In this document: in pieces, positions 17,708 through 25,461 of the stretch
How the letters are laid out: every line of letters starts with the position of its first letter
Numbering within the stretch: the stretch's first letter is position 1
Assembly: GCA_910589485.1 (NCBI GenBank)
Contig: CAJUSW010000003.1
Location: 1 to 64,000 of the forward strand
Reading direction: 5' to 3'
Length of the DNA: 64,000 bases
DNA from: an uncultured Duncaniella sp.
GTDB taxonomy: Bacteria > Bacteroidota > Bacteroidia > Bacteroidales > Muribaculaceae
Notes under the pieces: generated by a model
What the model was told of the DNA's origin: nothing
Seen by the model: only the letters and a program-made list of their open reading frames with translations
The model's database searches: none
Program-made: the position numbers and the translations under genes

Positions 17708-18877
17708 TTATTTTGCAGCCTCGGCAAGCTGTATGCGGGCAAGGGCTTCGTTGAGTTTATCCTCGGGTGCGCAGAGCGAAATACGTATGTATCGGTCTCC
17801 GTTCTTACCGAATATGAATCCGGGGGTGATGAACACACGCGCTTCGGCAAGAATCCGGTCGGCAAGTTGTTCCGACGACACCTCGGGGTTGATTATACGT
17901 CCCCAAAGGAATAACCCCGACTGGGTGGGATCAAACGTACAACCCAATGCCTCCATTATTTGTTCGGCCACAGCACGGCGCGATGCATATGCCCCGTTAA
18001 GCCCGTCGTGCCACTCATGTCCTTCCTCAAGAGCCTTGGCGGCGGCAAGCATCAACGGTTTGAACTGACCTGAGTCAATATTGCTCTTGATGCGCAGTAT
18101 CCAGGAAAGGAATGTGGGGTTGCTCACAGCCACTCCAACACGCCATCCGGGCATATTGTGACTCTTGCTGAGCGAATTGAGTTCTATGGCAATATCCTTG
18201 GCTCCGGGCACCGACATGATGCTCATCGGCTCGGGGTTGAGGATGAATGAATAAGGATTATCGTGCACTATAACTATTCCATGACGCTTGCCAAACTCTA
18301 TAGCCTTCTCAAAGGTCTCTCTACAGGCCTTGGCACCTGTCGGCATATGCGGGTAGTTGAGCCACATCAGCTTCACCCCTGTGAGGTCCAATTTCTCAAG
18401 AGCTTCGAAATCGGGTTGCCATCCGTTCTCCTCGGTCAGATCATAAGTGACAACTTCCGCGCCCGCCATGCGGCTGATAGATGAGTAGGTAGGATATCCG
18501 GGATCAGGGATAAGCACCTTGTCGCCCGGATTAAGGAAAGCGAGTGAAATATGGGTCACCCCCTCCTTTGAACCTATTAGGGGCTGTATCTCGCATGTCG
18601 GGTCCAGCTCCACGCCATACCAACGCTTGTACCAACGGGCAAACGCCTCGCGTAGCTCGGGCACACCCACATGAGGCTGGTAGCCATGGTTGGAAGGATT
18701 GTGTATAGCCTCGGTCATGGTCTCGATCACCTGGGCCGGAGGAGGCAGATCAGGTCCGCCTATGCCAAGAGAGATGATGTCTACTCCTTGGTTTCGCAGA
18801 GCGGCAATCTCCTTTAATTTGGTCGAGAAATAGTATTCCTTGATCTGCTGAACTCGCTGTGAGGGTTGTATATTCAT
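17708..18877 (-). CDS. Class I/II aminotransferase, probably aromatic
   Basis: A 389-aa PLP aminotransferase; the PLP lysine is in ELNSLSKSHNMPGWRVG and the cofactor Asp/Tyr region in VIVHDNPYSFI. The C-terminal Arg is in RYIRISLCAPE. Its sequence type resembles alanine- and LL-DAP-like aminotransferases, but its position between pheA and the DAHP synthase gene suggests it makes phenylalanine and tyrosine from the 2-oxoacids. Substrate is inferred from context only. Confidence 0.87.
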   Translation of the reverse strand: MNIQPSQRVQQIKEYYFSTKLKEIAALRNQGVDIISLGIGGPDLPPPAQVIETMTEAIHNPSNHGYQPHVGVPELREAFARWYKRWYGVELDPTCEIQPLIGSKEGVTHISLAFLNPGDKVLIPDPGYPTYSSISRMAGAEVVTYDLTEENGWQPDFEALEKLDLTGVKLMWLNYPHMPTGAKACRETFEKAIEFGKRHGIVIVHDNPYSFILNPEPMSIMSVPGAKDIAIELNSLSKSHNMPGWRVGVAVSNPTFLSWILRIKSNIDSGQFKPLMLAAAKALEEGHEWHDGLNGAYASRRAVAEQIMEALGCTFDPTQSGLFLWGRIINPEVSSEQLADRILAEARVFITPGFIFGKNGDRYIRISLCAPEDKLNEALARIQLAEAAK

Positions 18878-18895
18878 GATTATATCTTTTTATTA

Positions 18896-19741
18896 TCAAT
18901 GGGTAATCTTAGCTTCGGTATATTCGCCAAGTATAGCGAGGTCGCGTATAAGCGGACGGACAGCATCTATAGCCTGATGGAAACGAAGCACACTGTCAAA
19001 AGTCAGGTCAACATAGAAACGGTATTCCCACTCCCTACCTACTATCGGTGTCGACTGGATCTTGGAGAGATTCACATCATAGAATGACAGGATCGTCAGT
19101 ATCTTGGACAACGCTCCTTGAGTGTGAGGCAATGTAAAGACTATCGATGCTTTATCGACATCCTTCTCATTCGGGCCAATCTCACCTGCAACCAGAGGAT
19201 CAGCCAATACCAGGAAACGTGTGAAGTTGCGTTTGTTTGTCTCTATTCCACGCTCAAGCACGTGGAGGCCATACAGCTCAGCCGCATATTGGCCACACAC
19301 GGCCGCATGTCCCAACAAATTGTCCCGGGCAATCTCCTCGGCACTTCCGGCCGTATCAAACTTCTCCACTATCTTGAGATTGGGATGACGGTTGAGGTAC
19401 TGCTCACATTGCATAAGCGCCATCGGGTGTGAATTAACTTCAGTAAGCTCATCAATCTCCTGACCCGGCAGAGCACAGAGCACATGTGAGATACGCAACT
19501 TTATCTCTCCGATAACCTTGAGATTACTCTGGCGCAACAGTTCATGATTCTGCAGGAGCGGACCGGCAATCGTATTCTCCACGGCCACTATGCCGAGCAG
19601 GGAGGCGTCAGAAGACAATGTGTCAAACATTGCCGGAAATGAATCGCAAGGAATTGTCTCGACCTCCTCGCCCTCGAAATACAGATGGGCCGCCGCATCG
19701 TGGAAACATCCGGCCACGCCCTGGATAGTAATCTTCTTCAT
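18896..19741 (-). CDS. pheA: Prephenate dehydratase with ACT domain
   Basis: Converts prephenate to phenylpyruvate. The catalytic domain (residues 1-185) shows VENTIAGPL, FDTAGSAEEIA and the conserved TRF of NFTRFLVL. The ACT domain follows (about 200-275) with GALSKILTIL. The phenylalanine-sensing motif, ESRP in the well-studied enzymes, reads QSTP here (KIQSTPIVGREWEYRFYVDL). First gene of the operon, and unlike enterobacterial PheA it has no mutase domain. Its 180-nt leader holds an aromatic leader peptide and competing hairpins. Confidence 0.95.
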   Translation of the reverse strand: MKKITIQGVAGCFHDAAAHLYFEGEEVETIPCDSFPAMFDTLSSDASLLGIVAVENTIAGPLLQNHELLRQSNLKVIGEIKLRISHVLCALPGQEIDELTEVNSHPMALMQCEQYLNRHPNLKIVEKFDTAGSAEEIARDNLLGHAAVCGQYAAELYGLHVLERGIETNKRNFTRFLVLADPLVAGEIGPNEKDVDKASIVFTLPHTQGALSKILTILSFYDVNLSKIQSTPIVGREWEYRFYVDLTFDSVLRFHQAIDAVRPLIRDLAILGEYTEAKITH

Positions 19742-19761
19742 TGTCGTCTATATAAATGACT

Positions 19762-19792
19762 CATCCCGCCTCCATCTATTGGAAGCGGGATG
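19762..19792 (-). terminator. Attenuator hairpin before pheA
   Basis: On the minus-strand RNA, CAUCCCGCUUCC (19792-19781) pairs with GGAGGCGGGAUG (19773-19762) across the 7-nt loop AAUAGAU: 12 bp with a single U-G wobble. It ends 20 nt before the pheA ATG. The sequence after it is A/U-rich (AGUCAUUUAUAUA) but has no classical U-run, so it may block translation of pheA instead of, or as well as, stopping transcription. Confidence 0.7.
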
Positions 19793-19855
19793 CCGTTGTG
19801 TATCTTTTTTGTTCGCCCTAAGGCTTTATAATTCGTCTGGATTATGTACGCAATG

Positions 19856-19864
19856 TCCCGCTTC
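19856..19864 (-). promoter_or_regulatory. Antiterminator segment of the pheA attenuator
   Basis: The RNA GAAGCGGGA starts directly after the leader peptide stop codon and is fully complementary (9 Watson-Crick pairs) to UCCCGCUUC at 19790-19782, the left arm of the attenuator hairpin. The two pairings exclude each other. A ribosome at the leader stop codon would cover this segment; a ribosome stalled on the Phe/Tyr codons would leave it free. Confidence 0.7.
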
Positions 19865-19924
19865 TTATTTTTTGTCAAAATAAAAATAATAAAAAAACGA
19901 GTATGCGTAAAATCGTGAATTCAT
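19865..19924 (-). CDS. Phe/Tyr-rich leader peptide of the pheA operon
   Basis: A 19-codon frame reading MNSRFYAYSFFYYFYFDKK and ending with TAA. Ten of the 19 residues are Phe (5) or Tyr (5), seven of them consecutive. It begins about 30 nt after the predicted transcription start and 183 nt before the pheA ATG, and sits just before the segments of two mutually exclusive RNA pairings. This is the arrangement of ribosome-mediated attenuation known from enterobacterial pheA and trp operons. Using both amino acids fits an operon that makes both. Too short for standard gene callers. Confidence 0.85.
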   Translation of the reverse strand: MNSRFYAYSFFYYFYFDKK

Positions 19925-19959
19925 TTTGTATGCAATAATGTTATTCTCTAATTGCCCTG

Positions 19960-19991
19960 CAAAGATATGTCATTTTTTATAATCTGCCAAA
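19960..19991 (-). promoter_or_regulatory. Promoter of the pheA operon
   Basis: On the minus strand, TTTG (19991-19988), a 20-nt spacer and TATCTTTG (19967-19960): an exact match to the Bacteroidota consensus. Transcription should begin near 19954-19955, about 30 nt before the leader peptide start. Confidence 0.85.
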
Positions 19992-20120
19992 CATATCAGC
20001 CAAAAATATTCAATTTCGAGAATAAAGACTCCTTAAAAATACATTTTGTAACCCATAGTAATATATATTAAAGTAATATAACGACACCGGCACCATGTTG
20101 GAAATATTGATGAGATTTCG

Positions 20121-20128
20121 TAACTTTG
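20121..20128 (+). promoter_or_regulatory. Candidate -7 box for the T9SS cargo gene
   Basis: TAACTTTG matches TAnnTTTG, with a TTGG (20098-20101) 19 nt upstream. Only 8 nt separate the box from the ATG at 20137, so the transcript would have a leader of a few bases at most. Confidence 0.6.
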
Positions 20129-20136
20129 TAAGTTAG

Positions 20137-21462
20137 ATGATGAAACATCAGGTTATTTTCATACTGTCCTATTGCATGGCTTGGCACGTTGCAGCCACCG
20201 ATATTACATTTTCATGGAATGGATCCGCCGATGAATCCGGAAATGTGATAAGGCTTGACGCACCAGCTTCCACCGGCCTTAACGGAGGCATATATGTGGC
20301 ACCGTCAGTCAAAGGACTCAGAATAGAGGCCTCATCCCCATCCTCCTCCGGAATAAAATGGCATAAATTCACCTCTATGGGGGCAGCCTATGCTCAGGAA
20401 ATTGAGGCCACAGCCAACCACGGCAACCAATCCTGGCTCGATAACCCTGAGGGCAACGCAGGTTATATTGTCGATGACGGGAAACAGCAGGTATATTTAT
20501 GGATTGTCGATCACAGTTCCTACCCGCTCATCTTCTCCTCCCTCTCGGAATCCGACAGTCATGACTGCCAATATCTCGACTTGGATTTCTCCGGCTCGGC
20601 CGACGAGATCGTTTATTTTGGAATCAACGGGCGCCGGAACACCCTGCCACGGGACATATCCCTCACCTACACCACTTTGGAATGGGATGACAGCCGGGAC
20701 CAGTATATTCAAACGGGCGTTGATACCATACTCGATCACATATCGAAAAACATCCATGTATCCGCTCCTCTCTGCGCCACGACATTTACTCTCACAGGCG
20801 ACCGCTTCGCAAAAACCTGGGGGCGGGAGGTTACATACACTTCCCCACTATTTCCAGCCAGGAGCATAACGGCGCACACTGAAGTCATATCGACAGAGAG
20901 AACAGCCGATAATGAAACTTCCACGGCATCACCGGGCACCTTAGGAGGATCCGCACCGTACACCGCCACGTTCCGGGCTGAAGTCAGCGATGCAGCAGTG
21001 TTCCACGAATGGCAGTTCTCTCGTTCACCCGACTTCCAGGAGATCTATCTGAGGGAACCGGAAACCACTTTCACCCACACATTTGATGAACGAGGCACCA
21101 CATATGTGCGTTTATATTGTACTAATGATGATGCATCTTGTGAGTACTTCAGCGAAACTTATGAGGTTGGCATAGGAGAATCATCATTGAAATGTCCCAA
21201 CGCTTTCACGCCGTTCAATCAGGATGGAGTGAACGATGAATGGAAGGTGAGTTACTCATCAATCATCGAATATGAGTGCCACATATTCAACCGATACGGC
21301 AAGAAGATTGTCTCGTTATCCGATCCGTCTCAAGGTTGGGACGGCCGATCTGGAGGCAAATTCGTAGCTCCGGGCACATATTATTACGTCATCAAAGCTC
21401 GTGGTGCTGACGGCAAAAACTACAAGCTATCCGGCGACATAAACATTATAGAACACCGCTAA
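20137..21462 (+). CDS. Secreted protein with type IX (type B) C-terminal sorting domain
   Basis: A 441-aa surface or secreted protein. Residues 1-21 form a signal peptide (IFILSYCMAWHVAATD), the middle is beta-rich with an Ig/PKD-like segment at about 275-350 (YTATFRAEVSDAAVFHEWQFS, TFTHTFDERGTTYVRLYC), and the last 85 residues match the gliding-motility-associated/type B sorting domain (CPNAFTPFNQDGVNDEWKV, IFNRYGKKI, GWDGRSGGKFVAPGTYYYVI). This domain directs export through the type IX system, consistent with porQ at 14.6 kb. The function of the middle region is unknown. Confidence 0.85.
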   Translation: MMKHQVIFILSYCMAWHVAATDITFSWNGSADESGNVIRLDAPASTGLNGGIYVAPSVKGLRIEASSPSSSGIKWHKFTSMGAAYAQEIEATANHGNQSWLDNPEGNAGYIVDDGKQQVYLWIVDHSSYPLIFSSLSESDSHDCQYLDLDFSGSADEIVYFGINGRRNTLPRDISLTYTTLEWDDSRDQYIQTGVDTILDHISKNIHVSAPLCATTFTLTGDRFAKTWGREVTYTSPLFPARSITAHTEVISTERTADNETSTASPGTLGGSAPYTATFRAEVSDAAVFHEWQFSRSPDFQEIYLREPETTFTHTFDERGTTYVRLYCTNDDASCEYFSETYEVGIGESSLKCPNAFTPFNQDGVNDEWKVSYSSIIEYECHIFNRYGKKIVSLSDPSQGWDGRSGGKFVAPGTYYYVIKARGADGKNYKLSGDINIIEHR

Positions 21463-21555
21463 ATATGCAAACAGAATAAAATACATATTATACAGGAATA
21501 TCAGTAATATACATCCCGTATATTAAATATAAACTTTAAAAGCGAAACTTTAAGA

Positions 21556-22551
21556 ATGAAACTCAACCGCATATCCTTATTAGGCTCCGTTACAGCAATG
21601 ATTCTCATCGGAGCATTCGCACCTATCGAACCGGCCAACGCTTCCACTGGGAAAGAGCCGGCAGCCTCTGGCCAGACATCCGGCCCTCATCAGGATCCGT
21701 CTCATGTTATAGTGCCTGAAGTTCCACAATCAGTCACTTTTGCAGGGAAAGAAATCTCGCTCGACCCCATAGACATGTGGGAGAGAATGGATCGGGAGCT
21801 TACCGCTATGAGCTATACCCACGGCAACACTCTTTTGGCAATAAAACGCGCCAACAGATATTTCCCGGTAATGGCCCCTATTCTCAAGGAACAGGGCGTG
21901 CCGGCCGATCTGATATACCTTGCCGCCATAGAATCCACCCTTAATCCACGTGCGCTCTCCCCTGCCAAGGCCGCCGGCATGTGGCAATTCATGCCCTCGA
22001 CTGGTAAAGAATATGGCCTGGAAGTGAGCAATGAAGTTGACGAGAGATACAACGTGGAGAAAGCCACCAGGGCCGCATGCAAATACCTAAAAGACGCTTA
22101 TAAGAAATATGGCAACTGGGAGTCGGTGGCCGCGAGTTACAACGGAGGCATGGCCCGAATATCCAACGAGCTTGAAGCACAACAGGCTACTTCGGCTTAC
22201 GACCTGTGGCTTGCCGACGAAACCATGCGATATATGTTCCGGCTTCTGGCCATGAAGCTCATTATGGAAAATCCCCAGGAATATGGCTTTGAACTACGTG
22301 CCGACCAACTATATCAGCCCATAGAGTACACATCGGTTGAAGTAAGAGGTGCGGTTGCCGACTGGCCTACATGGGCCGCTCAGCATGGCACCGACTACAT
22401 GACTCTGCGCGAGCACAATCCATGGATCAGAACAAAATCCTTAACCAACAAGGCCGGCAAGACATACACTGTAAAGATCCCGAGCCCAAAATCCCTGTCA
22501 CGCTCCAAGCAAGGATCAAAAATATACAATCCTGCATGGGTGATTAAATAA
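21556..22551 (+). CDS. Lytic transglycosylase, MltD-like
   Basis: A 331-aa exported murein hydrolase. After a signal peptide (ILIGAFAPIEPANA) the SLT domain spans about residues 110-225: the catalytic Glu is in LAAIESTLNPRALSPAKAAGMWQFMP, and ASYNGG follows. Residues about 275-315 (TLREHNPWIRTKSL...YTVKIP) resemble a degenerate LysM-type end as seen in MltD. It cleaves the glycan strand with 1,6-anhydro-MurNAc formation. uvrA follows 12 nt later. Confidence 0.88.
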   Translation: MKLNRISLLGSVTAMILIGAFAPIEPANASTGKEPAASGQTSGPHQDPSHVIVPEVPQSVTFAGKEISLDPIDMWERMDRELTAMSYTHGNTLLAIKRANRYFPVMAPILKEQGVPADLIYLAAIESTLNPRALSPAKAAGMWQFMPSTGKEYGLEVSNEVDERYNVEKATRAACKYLKDAYKKYGNWESVAASYNGGMARISNELEAQQATSAYDLWLADETMRYMFRLLAMKLIMENPQEYGFELRADQLYQPIEYTSVEVRGAVADWPTWAAQHGTDYMTLREHNPWIRTKSLTNKAGKTYTVKIPSPKSLSRSKQGSKIYNPAWVIK

Positions 22552-22563
22552 CACTCTGGCAAA

Positions 22564-25452
22564 ATGAACAATACAAATAATAGCTACAGCGAAACTTTAA
22601 CACACCCATCCTCTCGCCCTCAGTCTCTTGAGGTGCTGGGAGCACGGGTGCATAACCTCAAGAATATAGATGTATCTATACCTCACGGCACACTGACCGT
22701 GGTGACCGGACTCAGCGGAAGCGGCAAATCGTCACTCGCATTCGACACGATCTACGCCGAAGGCCAACGCCGGTACATAGAGACATTCTCAGCCTATGCC
22801 CGCAATATGCTCGGCAACCTCGAAAGACCCGATGTTGACAAAATCACCGGGCTATCTCCTGTAATAGCAATCGAGCAAAAGACCATCAACCGCAATCCTC
22901 GATCCACCATAGGCACTGTTACCGAGATATACGACTTCCTGCGTCTGCTCTACGCCCGTGCCGGAACAGCCGTAAGCTACGTCACCGGCGAGCCAATGGT
23001 AAAATACACCCGTGATCAGATCGTTAACCTCATCCTCGAGAGATATAACGGCAAGAAGGTCTATATCCTTGCCCCGGTGGTGCGAAACCGTAAAGGACAC
23101 TACAAGGAGCTGTTCGAGCAGATGCGGAAAAAAGGATTCCTTACCGCACGAGTCGACGGGCAGCTCCGCGAGCTTACGCTCGGCATGAAAGTTGACCGCT
23201 ACCGCAACCACGACATAGAGCTCGTGATAGACCGCCTGAAAGTCTCGCCCAAGGATCTCACCCGGCTTGAAGCTACCGTCACCGATGCGCTAAGGCAAGG
23301 TGACAAGCAGGTGATGGTATATGATGTCGATGCCGACAAGGCCTCATACTTCTCTCAGACTCTGATGGATCCCTTAGGCGGTATATCCTACAGGGAACCG
23401 GCTCCACACAACTTCTCATTCAACTCACCTCTTGGGGCATGCCCTTGCTGCAAGGGTCTTGGCTACGTCAACATTATCGACCGGGCAAAGATCATCCCTG
23501 ATGATTCCCTCTCAATCCATCAGGGCGGTATAGTCCCGCTGGGCAAATACCGCAACTCAATGGTATTCTGGCAGATCGATGCCATATGCAAGAAATACGG
23601 CCACACAATCAAGACCCCGATACGTGACCTGAGCGAAGAAGCCATGAGCGACATACTCAACGGCACGACCGAAAGACTTGTCATAGACAACGAGACCATG
23701 GCCACCAACAACTTCTTCCAGTCCTACGACGGCCTTGTCAAGTACATCGAAATGCAACAGACCGATGAGGCTTCCGCCGCCGCCAAGAAATGGAGCGAAG
23801 GTTTCTTCACGCGTGGAATCTGCCCCGAATGTAACGGTGACCGTCTGAACAAGGAGGCTCTTCACTTTTTCATTGACGGCAAAAACATAGCCGAGCTGTG
23901 TCGCCTCGATATCTCCGATCTGTACGAATGGACCAACGGCCTTGAGAACCGGCTCTCCCCTTCTTCAAAGATCGTCGCTACCGAGATTATGAAAGAGGTA
24001 AGAAGTCGATTGAAATTCCTTATTGACGTTGGCCTCGACTATCTGCAGTTGTCCCGGCCGTCAGCTACCTTGTCGGGAGGCGAGAGCCAGCGCATACGTC
24101 TCGCCACCCAGCTTGGCAGCCGTCTGGTAAATGTGCTCTACATCCTTGACGAGCCATCGATAGGATTGCACCAGCGCGACAACCGCAGGCTCATCGACTC
24201 CCTGAAGAATCTGCGCGACGCCTCCAACTCCATCCTTGTTGTGGAGCATGACAAGGATATAATGCTTGAAGCCGACCACATAGTGGACATCGGTCCAAAA
24301 GCCGGGCGCAAAGGCGGTGAAGTAGTATTCTCAGGCTCGCCGGCCGACATGCTCGCCACATCCACCCTCACGGCCCAATATCTTAACGGGGCGTTGGCTC
24401 TGCCTGTGAACATGCACCCACGAAAAGGAAACGGCAAGAAGATAGTTCTCCGAGGTGCCAACGGCAACAATCTACGCAATGTCACGCTGACACTTCCACT
24501 CGGAAAGCTCGTGTGTGTGTCCGGTGTCTCCGGCAGCGGAAAATCAACCCTTGTTAATGCGACACTCCAGCCCATACTAAGTCAGAAACTATATCGCTCG
24601 CTCACACCACCGCTTCCCTACGACTCCATCGAAGGGATAGAGAATATCGACAAGGCGGTGCGTGTCGACCAGTCTCCTCTCGGCAAGTCTCCCCGATCCA
24701 ATCCCGCCACCTACACAGGAGTGTTCACAGCTATACGAGACCTATTCGCCTCTCTGTCGGAAGCTAAGATAAGAGGCTACCGTCCGGGCCGATTCTCGTT
24801 CAACGTAGCCGGAGGGCGGTGCGAAACCTGTTCAGGAAACGGATACAAGACCATTGAAATGAATTTTCTCCCTGACGTCCTTGTACCGTGCGAAACTTGC
24901 GGAGGCAAACGATACAACCGCGAGACTCTCGAAGTGAGATACAAGGGAAAATCCATAGCTGATGTCCTCGACATGACCATCAATCAGGCCGTGGAATTTT
25001 TCCAGAACATACCGTCGATCCTAAGCAAGATCAAGGTGCTTCAGGACATAGGACTTGGCTATATCAAGCTGGGCCAGCCCTCCTCCACACTGTCGGGCGG
25101 TGAAAACCAGCGCGTGAAACTCGCGGCCGAACTCTCCCGCCGAGACACAGGAAACACCTTGTTCATTCTTGATGAGCCAACCACCGGACTTCATTTCGAT
25201 GATATCCGAGTACTTCTCAGTGTTCTCAACCGATTGGTCGACAAAGGCAACACCGTGCTTGTGATAGAGCACAATCTGGATGTGATATGTGCCGCCGACC
25301 ACATCATCGACATGGGCCCCGGAGGTGGTAAAAACGGTGGCAACATCATCGTAACCGGCACACCAGCCCAGGTAGCCAAGGCCGACTCGCCAACGGCTCC
25401 ATTCATACGCGAAATGATAAGCGGACAGAACTCCGGCCAAAAAGCCGGATAA
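22564..25452 (+). CDS. uvrA: Excinuclease ABC subunit A
   Basis: DNA damage recognition ATPase of nucleotide excision repair. Two ABC modules are visible: Walker A sites GLSGSGKSSLAFDT (about residue 50) and GVSGSGKSTLV (about 655), signature motifs LSGGESQRI and LSGGENQRV, and zinc sites CPCCKGLGYV and CETCSGNGYK...CETCGGKRY. The length of 962 aa is typical. Its end converges with the addA-like gene, 9 nt apart; a small TCCGGC/GCCGGA hairpin (25432-25449) straddles the 3' end of the coding region. Confidence 0.97.
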   Translation: MNNTNNSYSETLTHPSSRPQSLEVLGARVHNLKNIDVSIPHGTLTVVTGLSGSGKSSLAFDTIYAEGQRRYIETFSAYARNMLGNLERPDVDKITGLSPVIAIEQKTINRNPRSTIGTVTEIYDFLRLLYARAGTAVSYVTGEPMVKYTRDQIVNLILERYNGKKVYILAPVVRNRKGHYKELFEQMRKKGFLTARVDGQLRELTLGMKVDRYRNHDIELVIDRLKVSPKDLTRLEATVTDALRQGDKQVMVYDVDADKASYFSQTLMDPLGGISYREPAPHNFSFNSPLGACPCCKGLGYVNIIDRAKIIPDDSLSIHQGGIVPLGKYRNSMVFWQIDAICKKYGHTIKTPIRDLSEEAMSDILNGTTERLVIDNETMATNNFFQSYDGLVKYIEMQQTDEASAAAKKWSEGFFTRGICPECNGDRLNKEALHFFIDGKNIAELCRLDISDLYEWTNGLENRLSPSSKIVATEIMKEVRSRLKFLIDVGLDYLQLSRPSATLSGGESQRIRLATQLGSRLVNVLYILDEPSIGLHQRDNRRLIDSLKNLRDASNSILVVEHDKDIMLEADHIVDIGPKAGRKGGEVVFSGSPADMLATSTLTAQYLNGALALPVNMHPRKGNGKKIVLRGANGNNLRNVTLTLPLGKLVCVSGVSGSGKSTLVNATLQPILSQKLYRSLTPPLPYDSIEGIENIDKAVRVDQSPLGKSPRSNPATYTGVFTAIRDLFASLSEAKIRGYRPGRFSFNVAGGRCETCSGNGYKTIEMNFLPDVLVPCETCGGKRYNRETLEVRYKGKSIADVLDMTINQAVEFFQNIPSILSKIKVLQDIGLGYIKLGQPSSTLSGGENQRVKLAAELSRRDTGNTLFILDEPTTGLHFDDIRVLLSVLNRLVDKGNTVLVIEHNLDVICAADHIIDMGPGGGKNGGNIIVTGTPAQVAKADSPTAPFIREMISGQNSGQKAG

Positions 25453-25461
25453 AGCCCCCGA

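Noticed and set aside
21541..22605. Two copies of AGCGAAACTTTAA (near 21541 and 22590)
   Set aside because: The second lies inside the uvrA coding region and has no flanking similarity; chance is sufficient.
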